NCBI RefSeq assembly: GCF_019429485.1 | Contig: NZ_JAHXZN010000001.1 | Span: 1,426,001 to 1,490,000 of the forward strand | Reading direction: 5' to 3' | DNA length: 64,000 bases | From: Sphingomonas citri | Lineage (GTDB): Bacteria > Pseudomonadota > Alphaproteobacteria > Sphingomonadales > Sphingomonadaceae | In this document: positions 33,825 through 42,461 of the stretch, piece after piece | Layout of the letters: each line of letters begins with the position of its first letter | Numbering within the stretch: position 1 is the stretch's first letter | Made by a program: the position numbers and the translations under genes | The notes under the pieces: generated by a model | What the model was told of the DNA's origin: nothing | The model's database searches: none | The model's input: the letters and a program-made list of their open reading frames with translations, nothing else

Positions 33825-36629
33825 TCAGAAGCGGACGCGAGCGCCGACCGTGACGTAGCGGCCGATCACGTCATAGTAAGGCGAGTAGAGCGAGCCCACC
33901 GGCGGTGCCTTGTCGAACAGGTTGCTCGCATTGGCGTAGACCTCGAGCGACGGCCCGCTCGTCACCGGTATGCGCGCGGCGAGCTGCAGGTCGACATAGG
34001 TGTAGGCGCCGATATGGCCGTTGGTAATGTCCTGTGTCAGGTTATACTCGCCCGGCGAGATGTAGCGCGCGCGCAGCTCGGCCGAATAGGTTTTGTCGTC
34101 ATAGCCGATCGCGCCGTTGACCCGCCATTTCGGCACGCCCAGCCCGAACGAATAGCCCTGCGAGCGGACATACTCGATCTGGCTGACACCGTCGTCGGTG
34201 CTGAGCCCGTCGACCCAGGTGCCGAGCAGGCGGAAGCGCAGCCGCCCGCCGCTGTCGACCCCTAGCCGGCTGAGCGGCAGCAGGTACGACAGCTCGGCGT
34301 CGATCCCGTTGGTCTTGTACTGCGACAGGTTGACGAAGGTGGAGCGAGTGCGGACCAACGTGCCCGCGGCGTCGCGGTCGATCCGCGAGCACAGGTCGAG
34401 GTTGCCGGCGAAGCAGCGCGTCACCAAGTCCTGTGGCGCGATCGTGGTGATCACGTCGTCGATGCGAATATCGTAATAGTCGACCGTCAGGTTGAGCCCG
34501 GCGACTGACCCGGGCGACCAGGTCACGCCGCCGGTGAAGGTATTTGCCACCTCCGGGCGCAGCGCGACGTTCCCGCCACCGATGTTCTGGACGTAGACGC
34601 TCTGCCCGGTCTGCGGGTCGGTCAGGTTGTTGTAGCCGATCGTCGACTGGGTGAAGAGCTCGGACAGGCTGGCCGAGCGGATGTCGCGCGAGTAGGTCGC
34701 GCGGCCGCGCAGCCCGGGAAAGAACTCGTTGGTGCCGCCCAGCTTGTACGACCAGATCGAGCCGGTGGTGCTATAGTCGCTGACGCGCACCGCGCCGTTG
34801 AGCTCGAGCCGGCGCAGCAGCGGCGTGTCGTGGATCACCGGCACCAGCAACTCGCCGAACGCCTCCTTCACCGTGAAAGCGCCCGCGAGCGGCGAGAAGC
34901 TGAACGAGGTGAAGGCGCGCGCCAGGTCGAGCGCGCCGACACGCGTGTCGATCTGCTCCTTGCGCGCCTCGAACCCGGCGGCGAACGAGACGTCGCCCGC
35001 GGGCAGCGCGAACGGCTCGCCGCGCAGCGAGAAACCGGTGACGTCGAGCTTGGTGGTCGAGCGAGACATCGGTGTGCCGGTGACATAGGCCGCCGCCGCG
35101 GCGGACGGCGCGCCCTCGCCGAACAGGTTGATCGGCACGCAGGCGGTGCCCGGGTCGGTCAGCGCAACGCGGCAGATCGGCTGGCCCGTGGTCGGGCTGA
35201 CGATCGAGTCGACCGCCTGAGCATAGTTCTGCGTAAGGATGAAGCCCGGCGTGTCGATGTTGTTCTGGAACGCGCCGTGGGTGTAGTAGGCGCTCCAGCG
35301 CAGCCGGGTGCCGATTGTGCCGTCCAGCGCCAGCGTCGCCTGCGTGGTCTCGCGTTCGAAGTCGATCGTCGAGTAAGCGAAGTCGTTGTTGAAGCGACCG
35401 AGGAAGAAGCTCGTCTGCCCCGCCGCGGCCATCTGCTCGCGCACCGCCGCCGGGAGAAAGGCGTTGTCGCTGCCGATCCGCAGCCCACTGGTGGCACTGC
35501 TGCGGTTGTGATCGCCGAACCAGATATAGTCGTTGTACATGCGCGAGTGGCGCACCTCGGCGGTGGCCTTCACCGCGTCCGATAGCTCGTAGCTGACACG
35601 CGCCAGGCCATTGTAGCGACGCTGTGGCGTCACCAGCGGGCTGAGGTCGTCGTTGGACGGTCCCTCGCCGCCGATCGAGTTGGTGCCGCGCACGGTGCCG
35701 CCGTCGAAGCGGCGCAGCGTGCCGTCGGAGTTGAAGGCGTTGCCAGCGAGCACGCCCGACATGATCAGCCCGCCATAGGCCGCGTTGGAGAAGCCGACGT
35801 CGGGCGCGAGCACGAAGCGTCCGGCGCCGTCGGCCACGGTGGCCCAGCGGCCGATCCGCGGCCGGCTGACCTTGGGCACCACGCCGTCATTGTCGAGATA
35901 CTCTCCGCCGACCAGCACGTGGCCGCGCCCGCCTGCGAATTCGGCGCCGAACGCGCCCTCGAAGCGGCGCTCGGCGGCGTCGCCGAAGGAGGAGATGCCC
36001 GCCTGCGCGCCGAGCCGCAGCCCGTTGAACCGGTCGTCGATGCTGACGTTGACCACGCCCGCGACCGCGCCAGAGCCCCAGGCAGCCGAGGCGCCGCCGG
36101 TGACCACGTCGACGCTCTTGATCAGCACCGTCGGGATCGTGTTGAGGTCGTTGTCGCTGGCGAAGCGGCGCCCGTCGAGCAGCACCAGGGTGCGGCTGGT
36201 GCCGAGGCCGCGCAGGTCGACCGGCGCGGTGCCCGCGCCGGTGTTGGTGCCGGTGGTCTGCGCCGAGGTGGTGGCGCGGAACTGCGGCAGGTCGTTGAGC
36301 GCCGCGGCGACGTTGGGCCGGCCGCCGACGCTCAGGTCGGTCGCGGTGACCCTCAGCGTGGGCGTGGGCGCGTCAAAGCCGGCGCGATCGATGCGCGACC
36401 CGGTGACGACCACGTCCTGCCCGGCGGCGTCGCGCTGGTCGAGCGCGCTCGCCTGGTCGGGCGTGGCGGTGGCCGAGGTGACGGCCGGATCAATGCCGGC
36501 ATCGCCGGCGGTCGCCGTCGGAACGGCCGACTGCGCGAGCGCTGGCACGGCGAGCGTGGCGGACAGCGCGAACGCGCTGCCACCCGCCGCGAGCGCGCGG
36601 CGGAACAGATTTACGTACAACATCAACAA
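33825..36629 (-). CDS. TonB-dependent outer-membrane receptor (peptidase-linked)
   Basis: A 934-residue receptor: signal peptide (SATLAVPALAQS), a TonB-box-like QDVVVTGSRIDR, a plug domain about 75-200 (DLRGLGTSRTLVLLDGRRFA, then VDVVTGGASAAWGSGAVAGV, the typical plug end), and a barrel ending in RVRF. The VLLDGRR/GGASA type is abundant in sphingomonads and xanthomonads and is often paired with S9 or other peptidases. Here it lies 54 bp upstream of an S9 peptidase, so import of oligopeptides is likely. A LysR gene is upstream on the same strand. Confidence 0.92.
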   Translation of the reverse strand: MLMLYVNLFRRALAAGGSAFALSATLAVPALAQSAVPTATAGDAGIDPAVTSATATPDQASALDQRDAAGQDVVVTGSRIDRAGFDAPTPTLRVTATDLSVGGRPNVAAALNDLPQFRATTSAQTTGTNTGAGTAPVDLRGLGTSRTLVLLDGRRFASDNDLNTIPTVLIKSVDVVTGGASAAWGSGAVAGVVNVSIDDRFNGLRLGAQAGISSFGDAAERRFEGAFGAEFAGGRGHVLVGGEYLDNDGVVPKVSRPRIGRWATVADGAGRFVLAPDVGFSNAAYGGLIMSGVLAGNAFNSDGTLRRFDGGTVRGTNSIGGEGPSNDDLSPLVTPQRRYNGLARVSYELSDAVKATAEVRHSRMYNDYIWFGDHNRSSATSGLRIGSDNAFLPAAVREQMAAAGQTSFFLGRFNNDFAYSTIDFERETTQATLALDGTIGTRLRWSAYYTHGAFQNNIDTPGFILTQNYAQAVDSIVSPTTGQPICRVALTDPGTACVPINLFGEGAPSAAAAAYVTGTPMSRSTTKLDVTGFSLRGEPFALPAGDVSFAAGFEARKEQIDTRVGALDLARAFTSFSFSPLAGAFTVKEAFGELLVPVIHDTPLLRRLELNGAVRVSDYSTTGSIWSYKLGGTNEFFPGLRGRATYSRDIRSASLSELFTQSTIGYNNLTDPQTGQSVYVQNIGGGNVALRPEVANTFTGGVTWSPGSVAGLNLTVDYYDIRIDDVITTIAPQDLVTRCFAGNLDLCSRIDRDAAGTLVRTRSTFVNLSQYKTNGIDAELSYLLPLSRLGVDSGGRLRFRLLGTWVDGLSTDDGVSQIEYVRSQGYSFGLGVPKWRVNGAIGYDDKTYSAELRARYISPGEYNLTQDITNGHIGAYTYVDLQLAARIPVTSGPSLEVYANASNLFDKAPPVGSLYSPYYDVIGRYVTVGARVRF

Positions 36630-36876
36630 ACCCCTTCGCGTGGCCGCTCGCGCGGCGCGTCGTCGTTCTCCCTGCGGAAAGCCCGGTGGCGGGCGGTGCG
36701 GCCGCTTGGCGGCGCGCGGCCGGGCATGGTGACGGCGCGCCCGACCGCATCGCGAGATGCTCGGGCGAGCGTATCTGTCACCGCTCCCGATCTGTGTGAC
36801 ACGTTCTTGCGTCGACCGGGGCGAAAGGGAAAGACTATTGCCCGATGTTTTCCTGATGGCACGCCATAGCCGCGCG

Positions 36877-37773
36877 CTATAGGCTCAGGTCTGTCGCGAG
36901 GCTGGCGACCAGATGGTCAAGGAAGTTGGCCGCCAACGCCCCGGGCGGGCGGTTCTCGGGATAAAGGGCGTAGACATCGAACGCGATCGGTGGATCGAGC
37001 GGACGGCTCTCCAGTCCCTGCGCCACCGCGGTGCCCGCCGTGTAGCTATCTACCACGGTTACGCCTACGCCTGCCTCGACCAGCGCGGCGGCGACGAAGA
37101 AGGTGCGCGCCGCGGCAACCTCGTCGAGCTGCACGTCATGCTGCTCCAGGGCTGCGAGCAGCAGCTGTCCCTGCGGCCCGCTGTCAACAGTCGAGACGAA
37201 GGGCAGGCCGCTGAGCCGGTCGAGCGGCACGCGCGCGGGCGGTTCGCGCAACGCCCCGGCGCGGTAGAGGAGCACCATCTCGCCGCGGCCGACGCGCAGG
37301 CTCTGCAACGCCGCACCGCGCGGGCGGTGATAGCTGATCACGATATCGCTCTCCCCCTCGAGCAGGTTGCGCGCGATATCGGCAGTGTGGATGGTGTGGA
37401 GCTCGAAGCGCACCTCGCGATGGCGCTCGAGGAAGCGCGCCACCGCTCGCGGGATCGCGCCCAGCCCTAGCGAGGGCAGGGTCGACAATCGCAGCGTAGT
37501 TTCGCGGCCGCGTCGCAGGTTGCGCGCGCGTTGCTGCATAAGATGGACGCCGTCCTGAATCGCGGCAGCGTCGTCGAACAGCGCGTGCGCGTCGGCAGTG
37601 GGCACCATCTTGCCCTTGATCCGCTCGAACAGCGGGAAGCCGAGTACCTGCTCGGCGTGTTGCAGCACCTTGGTGACGGACGGCTGCGACACGTGCAGCG
37701 CGCGCGCCGCCGCGCTGACCGACCCGGCCGAGTAGACCGCGTGGAACACCTCGATATGCCGCAGACGCATCAT
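36877..37773 (-). CDS. LysR-family transcriptional regulator
   Basis: A 298-residue LysR protein with HTH FHAVYSAGSVSAAARALHVS, QPSVTKVLQHAEQ and an effector domain (about 95-290; STVDSGPQGQ and AGVGVTVVDSYTAG line the ligand cleft). It lies 248 bp upstream of the TonB receptor in the same orientation rather than divergent, so regulation of the receptor/peptidase pair is plausible but from the same side. The gap has no obvious dyad that I could pick by eye. Effector unknown, peptide-derived amino acid is a guess. Confidence 0.85.
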   Translation of the reverse strand: MMRLRHIEVFHAVYSAGSVSAAARALHVSQPSVTKVLQHAEQVLGFPLFERIKGKMVPTADAHALFDDAAAIQDGVHLMQQRARNLRRGRETTLRLSTLPSLGLGAIPRAVARFLERHREVRFELHTIHTADIARNLLEGESDIVISYHRPRGAALQSLRVGRGEMVLLYRAGALREPPARVPLDRLSGLPFVSTVDSGPQGQLLLAALEQHDVQLDEVAAARTFFVAAALVEAGVGVTVVDSYTAGTAVAQGLESRPLDPPIAFDVYALYPENRPPGALAANFLDHLVASLATDLSL

Positions 37774-37915
37774 GCCATCATCACGTTGGCGTGGTGTTGC
37801 AGGCCTTGATCGATGTCAACGCCGGCTGCCGTTAGCTCTCTGGACCTGCCGGCCCCGCAACGACACCATAGAAGCTAATGTGCTCGATTGGATTGGTTCG
37901 AGCTGAGATCAGGGA

Positions 37916-38012
37916 GACCCAGAAACGGTCACTCCCGGCGCCCTGCCCGGCTCCGAATATCGGACGCCCATTCATCTCCGCGGCCGAAAAGCGTGAGGGG
38001 CCGCAAGGCCGT
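37916..38012 (+). repeat. Dispersed intergenic repeat, copy R
   Basis: Core 37916-37975, exactly 60 bp, ending CGCCCATTCAT. Tail contains GAGGGGCCGCAAGG. It is between two minus-strand genes. Confidence 0.8.
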
Positions 38013-38024
38013 TGCCGTGGTCGG

Positions 38025-38115
38025 GTCTGGACCCACAATCGGTCATTCACGGGCCACCTCTCTGCTCCCGAGAACGGACTTTCGTTCATGTCGCGGTTGA
38101 GGTCCTTTCGGAGAC
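38025..38115 (+). repeat. Dispersed intergenic repeat, copy S
   Basis: Core 38030-38089, exactly 60 bp, ending CTTTCGTTCAT. It follows copy R by about 15 bp in the same orientation: a tandem pair, 114 bp from core start to core start. Confidence 0.8.
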
Positions 38116-38172
38116 GAGCCTTGCCAGTTAACGGCAGCCGAATGATTGAAGAGGAGATCCGCCAGGCCATCG

Positions 38173-39141
38173 TCATCGCGTGAAGACGGTCTTCCCATGA
38201 GTCCGGCCTTCAATCATGTCGCGGAACGCCCCGCGAGCCTCGGTCATCGGCACCACCGATCCGACTTCGGGCGTGATGTCGTTGGCGATGATGAAGCGCA
38301 TCATGTCGTGCATCTCGTCGAGCGTGCCCATGACGGTGCCGCGGACGTCGAGCTGCTCGACGAAGATCGGCACCAGATTGGTCTCGGCCATGTGGCCCGA
38401 TACGATGCCGTTCACGACGACCACGCCCCCGCGCTTTGCGGATTTCAAGCTGTGCTCCCACGTCGCCGTGCCGACGTTGTCGACCACCGCATCGACGCGG
38501 CCCGGCAGAGCCTCGCCATGCCGGAAGATCCGGTTCACGCCGAGTTTCTCAGCGATTTTCGCCCCCTTGTCGTTGCGAGTCGTGACCCACACCTGGATGC
38601 CGGCAGCGCGCGCCAGCTGGATCATCGCGGTCGATAGGCCGCCCGAGGCGCCCTGCACCAGCACGGTCTGGCCCGGCATCAGCCGCGCCTTGGTGAAGAG
38701 CGAGCGGTAGGCGGTCAGCCAGGCCGTGCCGAGCAGCGAGGCGTGGAGCGTCGAGAGGCCTTCAGGGATCGGCAGCGCGTTGCGCTTCGGGACGGCGACA
38801 TAATCGGCCATCGTGCCCGGCACGAGCTCGCTGAAGATGTGCCAGTTGGGGGCGATCGTCTCGTCGGCCTTCCAGTCATCCGATCCCATGACCGGATAGA
38901 TCACCACCGGCGTGCCATCGTCGAGCAGGCCGGCACCGTCATTGCCCAGGATCATGGGATAGGGCACGGGCTTCTCGTCGACGAGTCCGCGCAGGGTGAA
39001 GACATCGTGACGGTTGAGGCTGGCGTGGGTGATTTTCACGCGCAGCCAGCCTTCCTCGATGACCGGCTCCGGCATCTCGCCCAGGACGAGCGAGGCCATC
39101 GGGTCGGTCGGATTGGGTTCCTTGGCGTAGACGGCGAACAT
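38173..39141 (-). CDS. Medium-chain dehydrogenase/reductase (quinone-oxidoreductase-like)
   Basis: A 322-residue MDR protein. GroES-like N-terminus (MPEPVIEEGWLRVKITHASL, NRHD, NDGAGLL) and a Rossmann domain with VLVQGASGGLSTAMIQLARA. The zinc-binding GHE motif and structural cysteine cluster of classic alcohol dehydrogenases are absent, so it is a zinc-free enone/quinone reductase type, using NADPH. Start at ATG 39141 with AAAGGAGGA upstream; the longer frame is rejected. Last gene of the operon SnoaL-SDR-tag-MDR, divergent from LysR. Confidence 0.82.
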   Translation of the reverse strand: MFAVYAKEPNPTDPMASLVLGEMPEPVIEEGWLRVKITHASLNRHDVFTLRGLVDEKPVPYPMILGNDGAGLLDDGTPVVIYPVMGSDDWKADETIAPNWHIFSELVPGTMADYVAVPKRNALPIPEGLSTLHASLLGTAWLTAYRSLFTKARLMPGQTVLVQGASGGLSTAMIQLARAAGIQVWVTTRNDKGAKIAEKLGVNRIFRHGEALPGRVDAVVDNVGTATWEHSLKSAKRGGVVVVNGIVSGHMAETNLVPIFVEQLDVRGTVMGTLDEMHDMMRFIIANDITPEVGSVVPMTEARGAFRDMIEGRTHGKTVFTR

Positions 39142-39209
39142 GGTTCCTCCTTTCCGAAGGTTGAGTTCGGATTTGCGTGCGCGGGGCGCGCGCCGTTTTT
39201 GCGCGACGT

Positions 39210-39785
39210 TCAGGAAGCTTCGTGGCGTCGGAAGCAGTCGAGCGCGTGATCGTTGACGATGCCGACGGCCTGCATCCATGCGTAGGCTATGGTCGGCCCG
39301 ACGAACTTGAAGCCGCGTCGCTTCAGTTCTTTGGAGATGGTCTCCGACAAGGCCGTGCTCGCGAGCCAGCTCTTGCCGTCACCGAGGATCGGCTGGCCCT
39401 CGGTGAACGACCAGCAGAAGGCCGCGAAGTCCTTTCCGCGCGCTTGCATGTCGCAGTAGATTTGCGCGCCCTTGATGGTCGCCTCGATCTTGGCCCGCGC
39501 GCGAACGATGCCGGGATCGGCCATCAGCCGCGCGACATCGTGCGCACCAAATGCCGCGACCTGCGCCGGATCGAACCCCGCAAAGGCGGCGCGGAACGCG
39601 TCGCGCTTGCGCAGGATCGTGATCCAGGAGAGCCCCGCCTGGAAGCCCTCCAACATCAGCATTTCCCATAACATCCTGTTGTCACGCTGCGGCACGCCCC
39701 ATTCGGTATCGTGATAGGCGCGTATCAGTGGGTCGCCCTCGGCCCAGCTGCAGCGGGCGACGGATGAGCTGTCTACCGTCGTCAT
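39210..39785 (-). CDS. tag: DNA-3-methyladenine glycosylase I
   Basis: A 191-residue base-excision repair glycosylase that removes 3-methyladenine. The family zinc snap is present: Cys and His in ARCSWAEGDPLIRAYHDTEW, His and Cys near the end in NDHALDCFRR. The catalytic Glu lies in MLMLEGFQAGLSWITIL, and KFVGPTIAYAWMQAVG is the C-terminal signature. Start is ATG 39785. It is oddly placed between two oxidoreductase genes in an apparent operon, with 20 bp to the SDR and 69 bp to the MDR. Confidence 0.92.
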   Translation of the reverse strand: MTTVDSSSVARCSWAEGDPLIRAYHDTEWGVPQRDNRMLWEMLMLEGFQAGLSWITILRKRDAFRAAFAGFDPAQVAAFGAHDVARLMADPGIVRARAKIEATIKGAQIYCDMQARGKDFAAFCWSFTEGQPILGDGKSWLASTALSETISKELKRRGFKFVGPTIAYAWMQAVGIVNDHALDCFRRHEAS

Positions 39786-39804
39786 CGTTCCATCTCCCAT
39801 CACG

Positions 39805-40587
39805 TCACACGGTACGCACGGTTCCACCGTCGATCACGAATTCGGCGCCGTGGATCGCTGCGGCGCGATCAGACGCGAGATAGGCGATGAGGTCGGCGAC
39901 CTCGTGGGGCTCGGCGCCGCGACCGATCGGGATGCCACCCAGCGCATCGAGCACCGACTGGCGTGCGTCCTCGATCGTGCCGCCGTTGGCTTTTCGAAGG
40001 ATCTCGAGAAAATCGCTGGTAGCCTCGGTCATAATCCAGCCTGGCGAAACCGAATTGACCCGCACGCCCTTGGGCCCGATCTCCTTCGAGATCGACTTGC
40101 TGTACGTCCGGAGCGCCGCCTTGGCAGCGGCATAACCGGTGGTTGAGTCGGGCAGCGGCAGGATCGACTGGATCGAGGTCACGTGGACGACGGTGCCCGT
40201 GCCCCGTTCGATCATCTGCGGGATCAGCAGCCGGTCAAGCCGGACGGTCGCCAGCAGGTTGAGGTTGAGCTCGGCCAGCCAGTGCTCGTCGGTCAGCGCG
40301 GCGAACCCGCCGCCGGGCGAGGACGAGCCGCCGACGACATGGGCGAGGATGTCGATGGCGCCCAGCCGCTCGATCGCCGCCTCGGCCAGCGCCTCGCCGC
40401 CCGCCGCGCTCGTCAGGTCCGCCTCGACATAGTCAACGCCCTCGATCCTGTCCTTGATCCTGCGGGCGGCGGTTATGACGCGCGCGCCGCCGGCCAGGAA
40501 TCGTTGGACGGTGGCGCGGCCGAGCCCCTTGGTGCCGCCGCTGACGAGAACGCGCTTGCCGGCGAACTCGCGCGGGTTCGCGGTCAT
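39805..40587 (-). CDS. Short-chain dehydrogenase/reductase
   Basis: A 260-residue SDR: VLVSGGTKGLGRATVQRFLA cofactor motif, HVVGGSSSPG after strand 4, Ser in HVTSIQSILP, active-site YAAAKAALRTYSKS, and a C-terminus with HGAEFVIDGGTVRTV. The ATG at 40587 overlaps the previous stop as ATGA; an ATG at 40593 is an alternative. Member of the SnoaL/SDR/tag/MDR operon transcribed away from LysR at 41017. Substrate not evident. Confidence 0.88.
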   Translation of the reverse strand: MTANPREFAGKRVLVSGGTKGLGRATVQRFLAGGARVITAARRIKDRIEGVDYVEADLTSAAGGEALAEAAIERLGAIDILAHVVGGSSSPGGGFAALTDEHWLAELNLNLLATVRLDRLLIPQMIERGTGTVVHVTSIQSILPLPDSTTGYAAAKAALRTYSKSISKEIGPKGVRVNSVSPGWIMTEATSDFLEILRKANGGTIEDARQSVLDALGGIPIGRGAEPHEVADLIAYLASDRAAAIHGAEFVIDGGTVRTV

Positions 40588-40919
40588 GCGCATACCGTCG
40601 TCTCCAGCGTCTTGATGGCCTCGCCGGTCATTGTGAAGCGATAGGTGAAGCGGAGCGGGCTGCCCGGGAATTCGCCGTGCGCCGGCCCTTCGAGCACGAT
40701 AACGCCGTCCTCCTCGCGCGCCGCATCGGGCTCGAAGATCGCCTTCACCGCGATCGCCTCGTCCTTCAGCATCCTGGCGATCGCGGCCTTGCCGACGAAG
40801 TCCTTGCCGTTGTCGGTGAAGACCGCATCCGGCGAGAAATGCTTCATCATGCCGTCCAGATCGAGGTGCCGGTTGGCCTCGATATAAGCCGCGACCGGTG
40901 CTGGCAGGTTCAGTGACAT
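40584..40919 (-). CDS. SnoaL-like NTF2-fold protein
   Basis: A 111-residue NTF2-like protein: [36 protein letters not shown], then [20 protein letters not shown] and [17 protein letters not shown]. Proteins of this type act as small isomerases/hydrolases or ligand binders. The start is ATG 40919, just left of the divergent LysR promoter region. First gene of the operon and translationally coupled (ATGA) to the SDR. Its association with an SDR and an enone reductase hints at catabolism of a cyclic ketone, which is speculative. Confidence 0.82.
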   Translation of the reverse strand: MSLNLPAPVAAYIEANRHLDLDGMMKHFSPDAVFTDNGKDFVGKAAIARMLKDEAIAVKAIFEPDAAREEDGVIVLEGPAHGEFPGSPLRFTYRFTMTGEAIKTLETTVCA

Positions 40920-41016
40920 GGTCGTCTCCTCGGTTGTGACGAGGACGATTTTAGCGATTGCGTGCGCACCCGATAATCGAGACAAAACGGAATGGCATGT
41001 TACGGAAGGCGGGATA

Positions 41017-41919
41017 ATGGCGCGGCATTCCCTGGTGGAATTGGAGGCTGTGCTGGCGATCGTTCGCTGCGGCTCGTTTCGCGCAGCGGCGCTCGATCTC
41101 GGCATGTCGACGACGGCGATCAGCAACGCCGTTCAGAAGCTCGAGCGGGAGCTTGCCGTACGCCTTTTCAACCGCACGACGCGTAGCGTCTCGCTCACCT
41201 ATGCCGGGCGCATCTTCGTCGCGCAGATCAAGCCAGCGTTCGAGGGCATTCAGAAGGCGATGGACACGGCGCGGTCGCAGCAGGAGGCGCCGTCAGGAAC
41301 CCTGCGGATCAACGCCTTCGCGACGGCAGCGCGCGAGATCATGGCGCCGCTCATCCTGACCTACCTCGAATACTATCCGCAGGTGCATATCGACATCGTC
41401 ACCGAGGGGCGGCTGGTCGATGTCGTCGCGGCGGGCTTCGATCTGGGCGTGCGCGCCAAGGATTTGGTGCCGAGTGATGCAATCGCGATCCCGCTGGGTC
41501 GCGAGCGACGCATCGCAGTCGTGGCGTCGCCGAATTTTCTCCAGGGCAGAGCCGTTCCCAGCGTGCCGCAGGAGCTGCTTTCCCACCCATGTATCCGCGG
41601 GCGGCTTCCCAATGGTGCCCCGCTGCGATGGCGCTTCGCCAAAGACGGCGAGGAACTGCTGCTCGACGTCGACGGCCCGATCACGCTCGACGAGGCATCC
41701 CTCGCCCGGATCGCGGTGCTGAACGGCGTGGGGATCGGCTACTTCATGGAGCCCGACGTCCGCGATGATGTCGCAGCGGGCCGGCTCGTGCGTATTCTGG
41801 AGGATTGGACGCCACCGCTCCCCCCTTTGTGCCTCTACTATTCCAACAGACGCAATTCGGCGGCCGCCTTTACAGCTTTCATTGCGCTTGCGCGCGACTT
41901 TTCCGCCGGACGCCTCTGA
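41017..41919 (+). CDS. LysR-family transcriptional regulator
   Basis: A 300-residue LysR protein: HTH in [40 protein letters not shown], and an effector domain of the CrgA/DsdC-like subgroup ([29 protein letters not shown]). It is divergent from the SnoaL/SDR/tag/MDR operon with 97 bp between, so it most likely controls that operon. The longer frame back to 40918 overlaps the opposite gene and is rejected. Its TGA stop overlaps the first bases of repeat copy T. Confidence 0.9.
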   Translation: MARHSLVELEAVLAIVRCGSFRAAALDLGMSTTAISNAVQKLERELAVRLFNRTTRSVSLTYAGRIFVAQIKPAFEGIQKAMDTARSQQEAPSGTLRINAFATAAREIMAPLILTYLEYYPQVHIDIVTEGRLVDVVAAGFDLGVRAKDLVPSDAIAIPLGRERRIAVVASPNFLQGRAVPSVPQELLSHPCIRGRLPNGAPLRWRFAKDGEELLLDVDGPITLDEASLARIAVLNGVGIGYFMEPDVRDDVAAGRLVRILEDWTPPLPPLCLYYSNRRNSAAAFTAFIALARDFSAGRL

Positions 41920-41996
41920 CCCATCAGCAGCCACTCAGGGGCTTCCGCCCATCCCCCAACTCCGGCCGCTCGTTCATATCAGTGCCCGCGCTGCCT
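41918..41996 (+). repeat. Dispersed intergenic repeat, copy T
   Basis: Core 41918-41977, exactly 60 bp. GA of GACCCA is part of the LysR stop codon, as in copy K. The rest of the 321-bp gap to 42240 shows no gene. Confidence 0.8.
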
Positions 41997-42239
41997 AAGT
42001 GTGCCGCAGAACGGTCAGAATGTCCTCCGCAAGATAAAATAAAGCTTCGCCGCTTCGGCTCTCACCATTTGATTGCTAAGATCCATCCAGAAAATGGGCA
42101 TATCAAGTAAGCACTTTCTACACGTAATGGAAGGGGCCTGCACTATCCTTGGCGAATCGGCGTAATCAGATCTAGAGGATCCGTTCATGTCCAAGTAGGC
42201 GATGCTCTTCGCCAGATCGCCTGTGCAGGCGCGGAGGGA

Positions 42240-42461
42240 TCAATGTGCTTCGGCATGCGACGTTGTCACATCCGTCGAACAGGTGAACTGCTTGGGCAAA
42301 TCCGTGATCTTCATCACGCGCGTGTTGAAGGTCGCACTCGCATCGACGTTTTCCGCGTTCAGTGCAGCATAATCGGCAATCGCTGCGGCGCCCCGTTTGT
42401 ATGCGCGGTCGTCCCACAGCAACTGCAAGCCAAAAAGGTTTCTTCCTTTGGTTTTACTCAC
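42240..42461 (-). CDS. Short hypothetical protein, possibly a fragment
   Basis: If it starts at GTG 42461, overlapping the previous stop by eight bases, this gives 73 residues: LLWDDRAYKRGAAAIADYAA, LNAENVDASATFNTRVMKIT, then DLPKQFTCSTDV. Composition looks coding and the frame is clean, but there is no good ribosome-binding site and the sequence reads like part of a longer protein. It is less GC-rich than its neighbours. Not recognised; it could be the remnant of an inactivated gene. Confidence 0.35.
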   Translation of the reverse strand: MSKTKGRNLFGLQLLWDDRAYKRGAAAIADYAALNAENVDASATFNTRVMKITDLPKQFTCSTDVTTSHAEAH

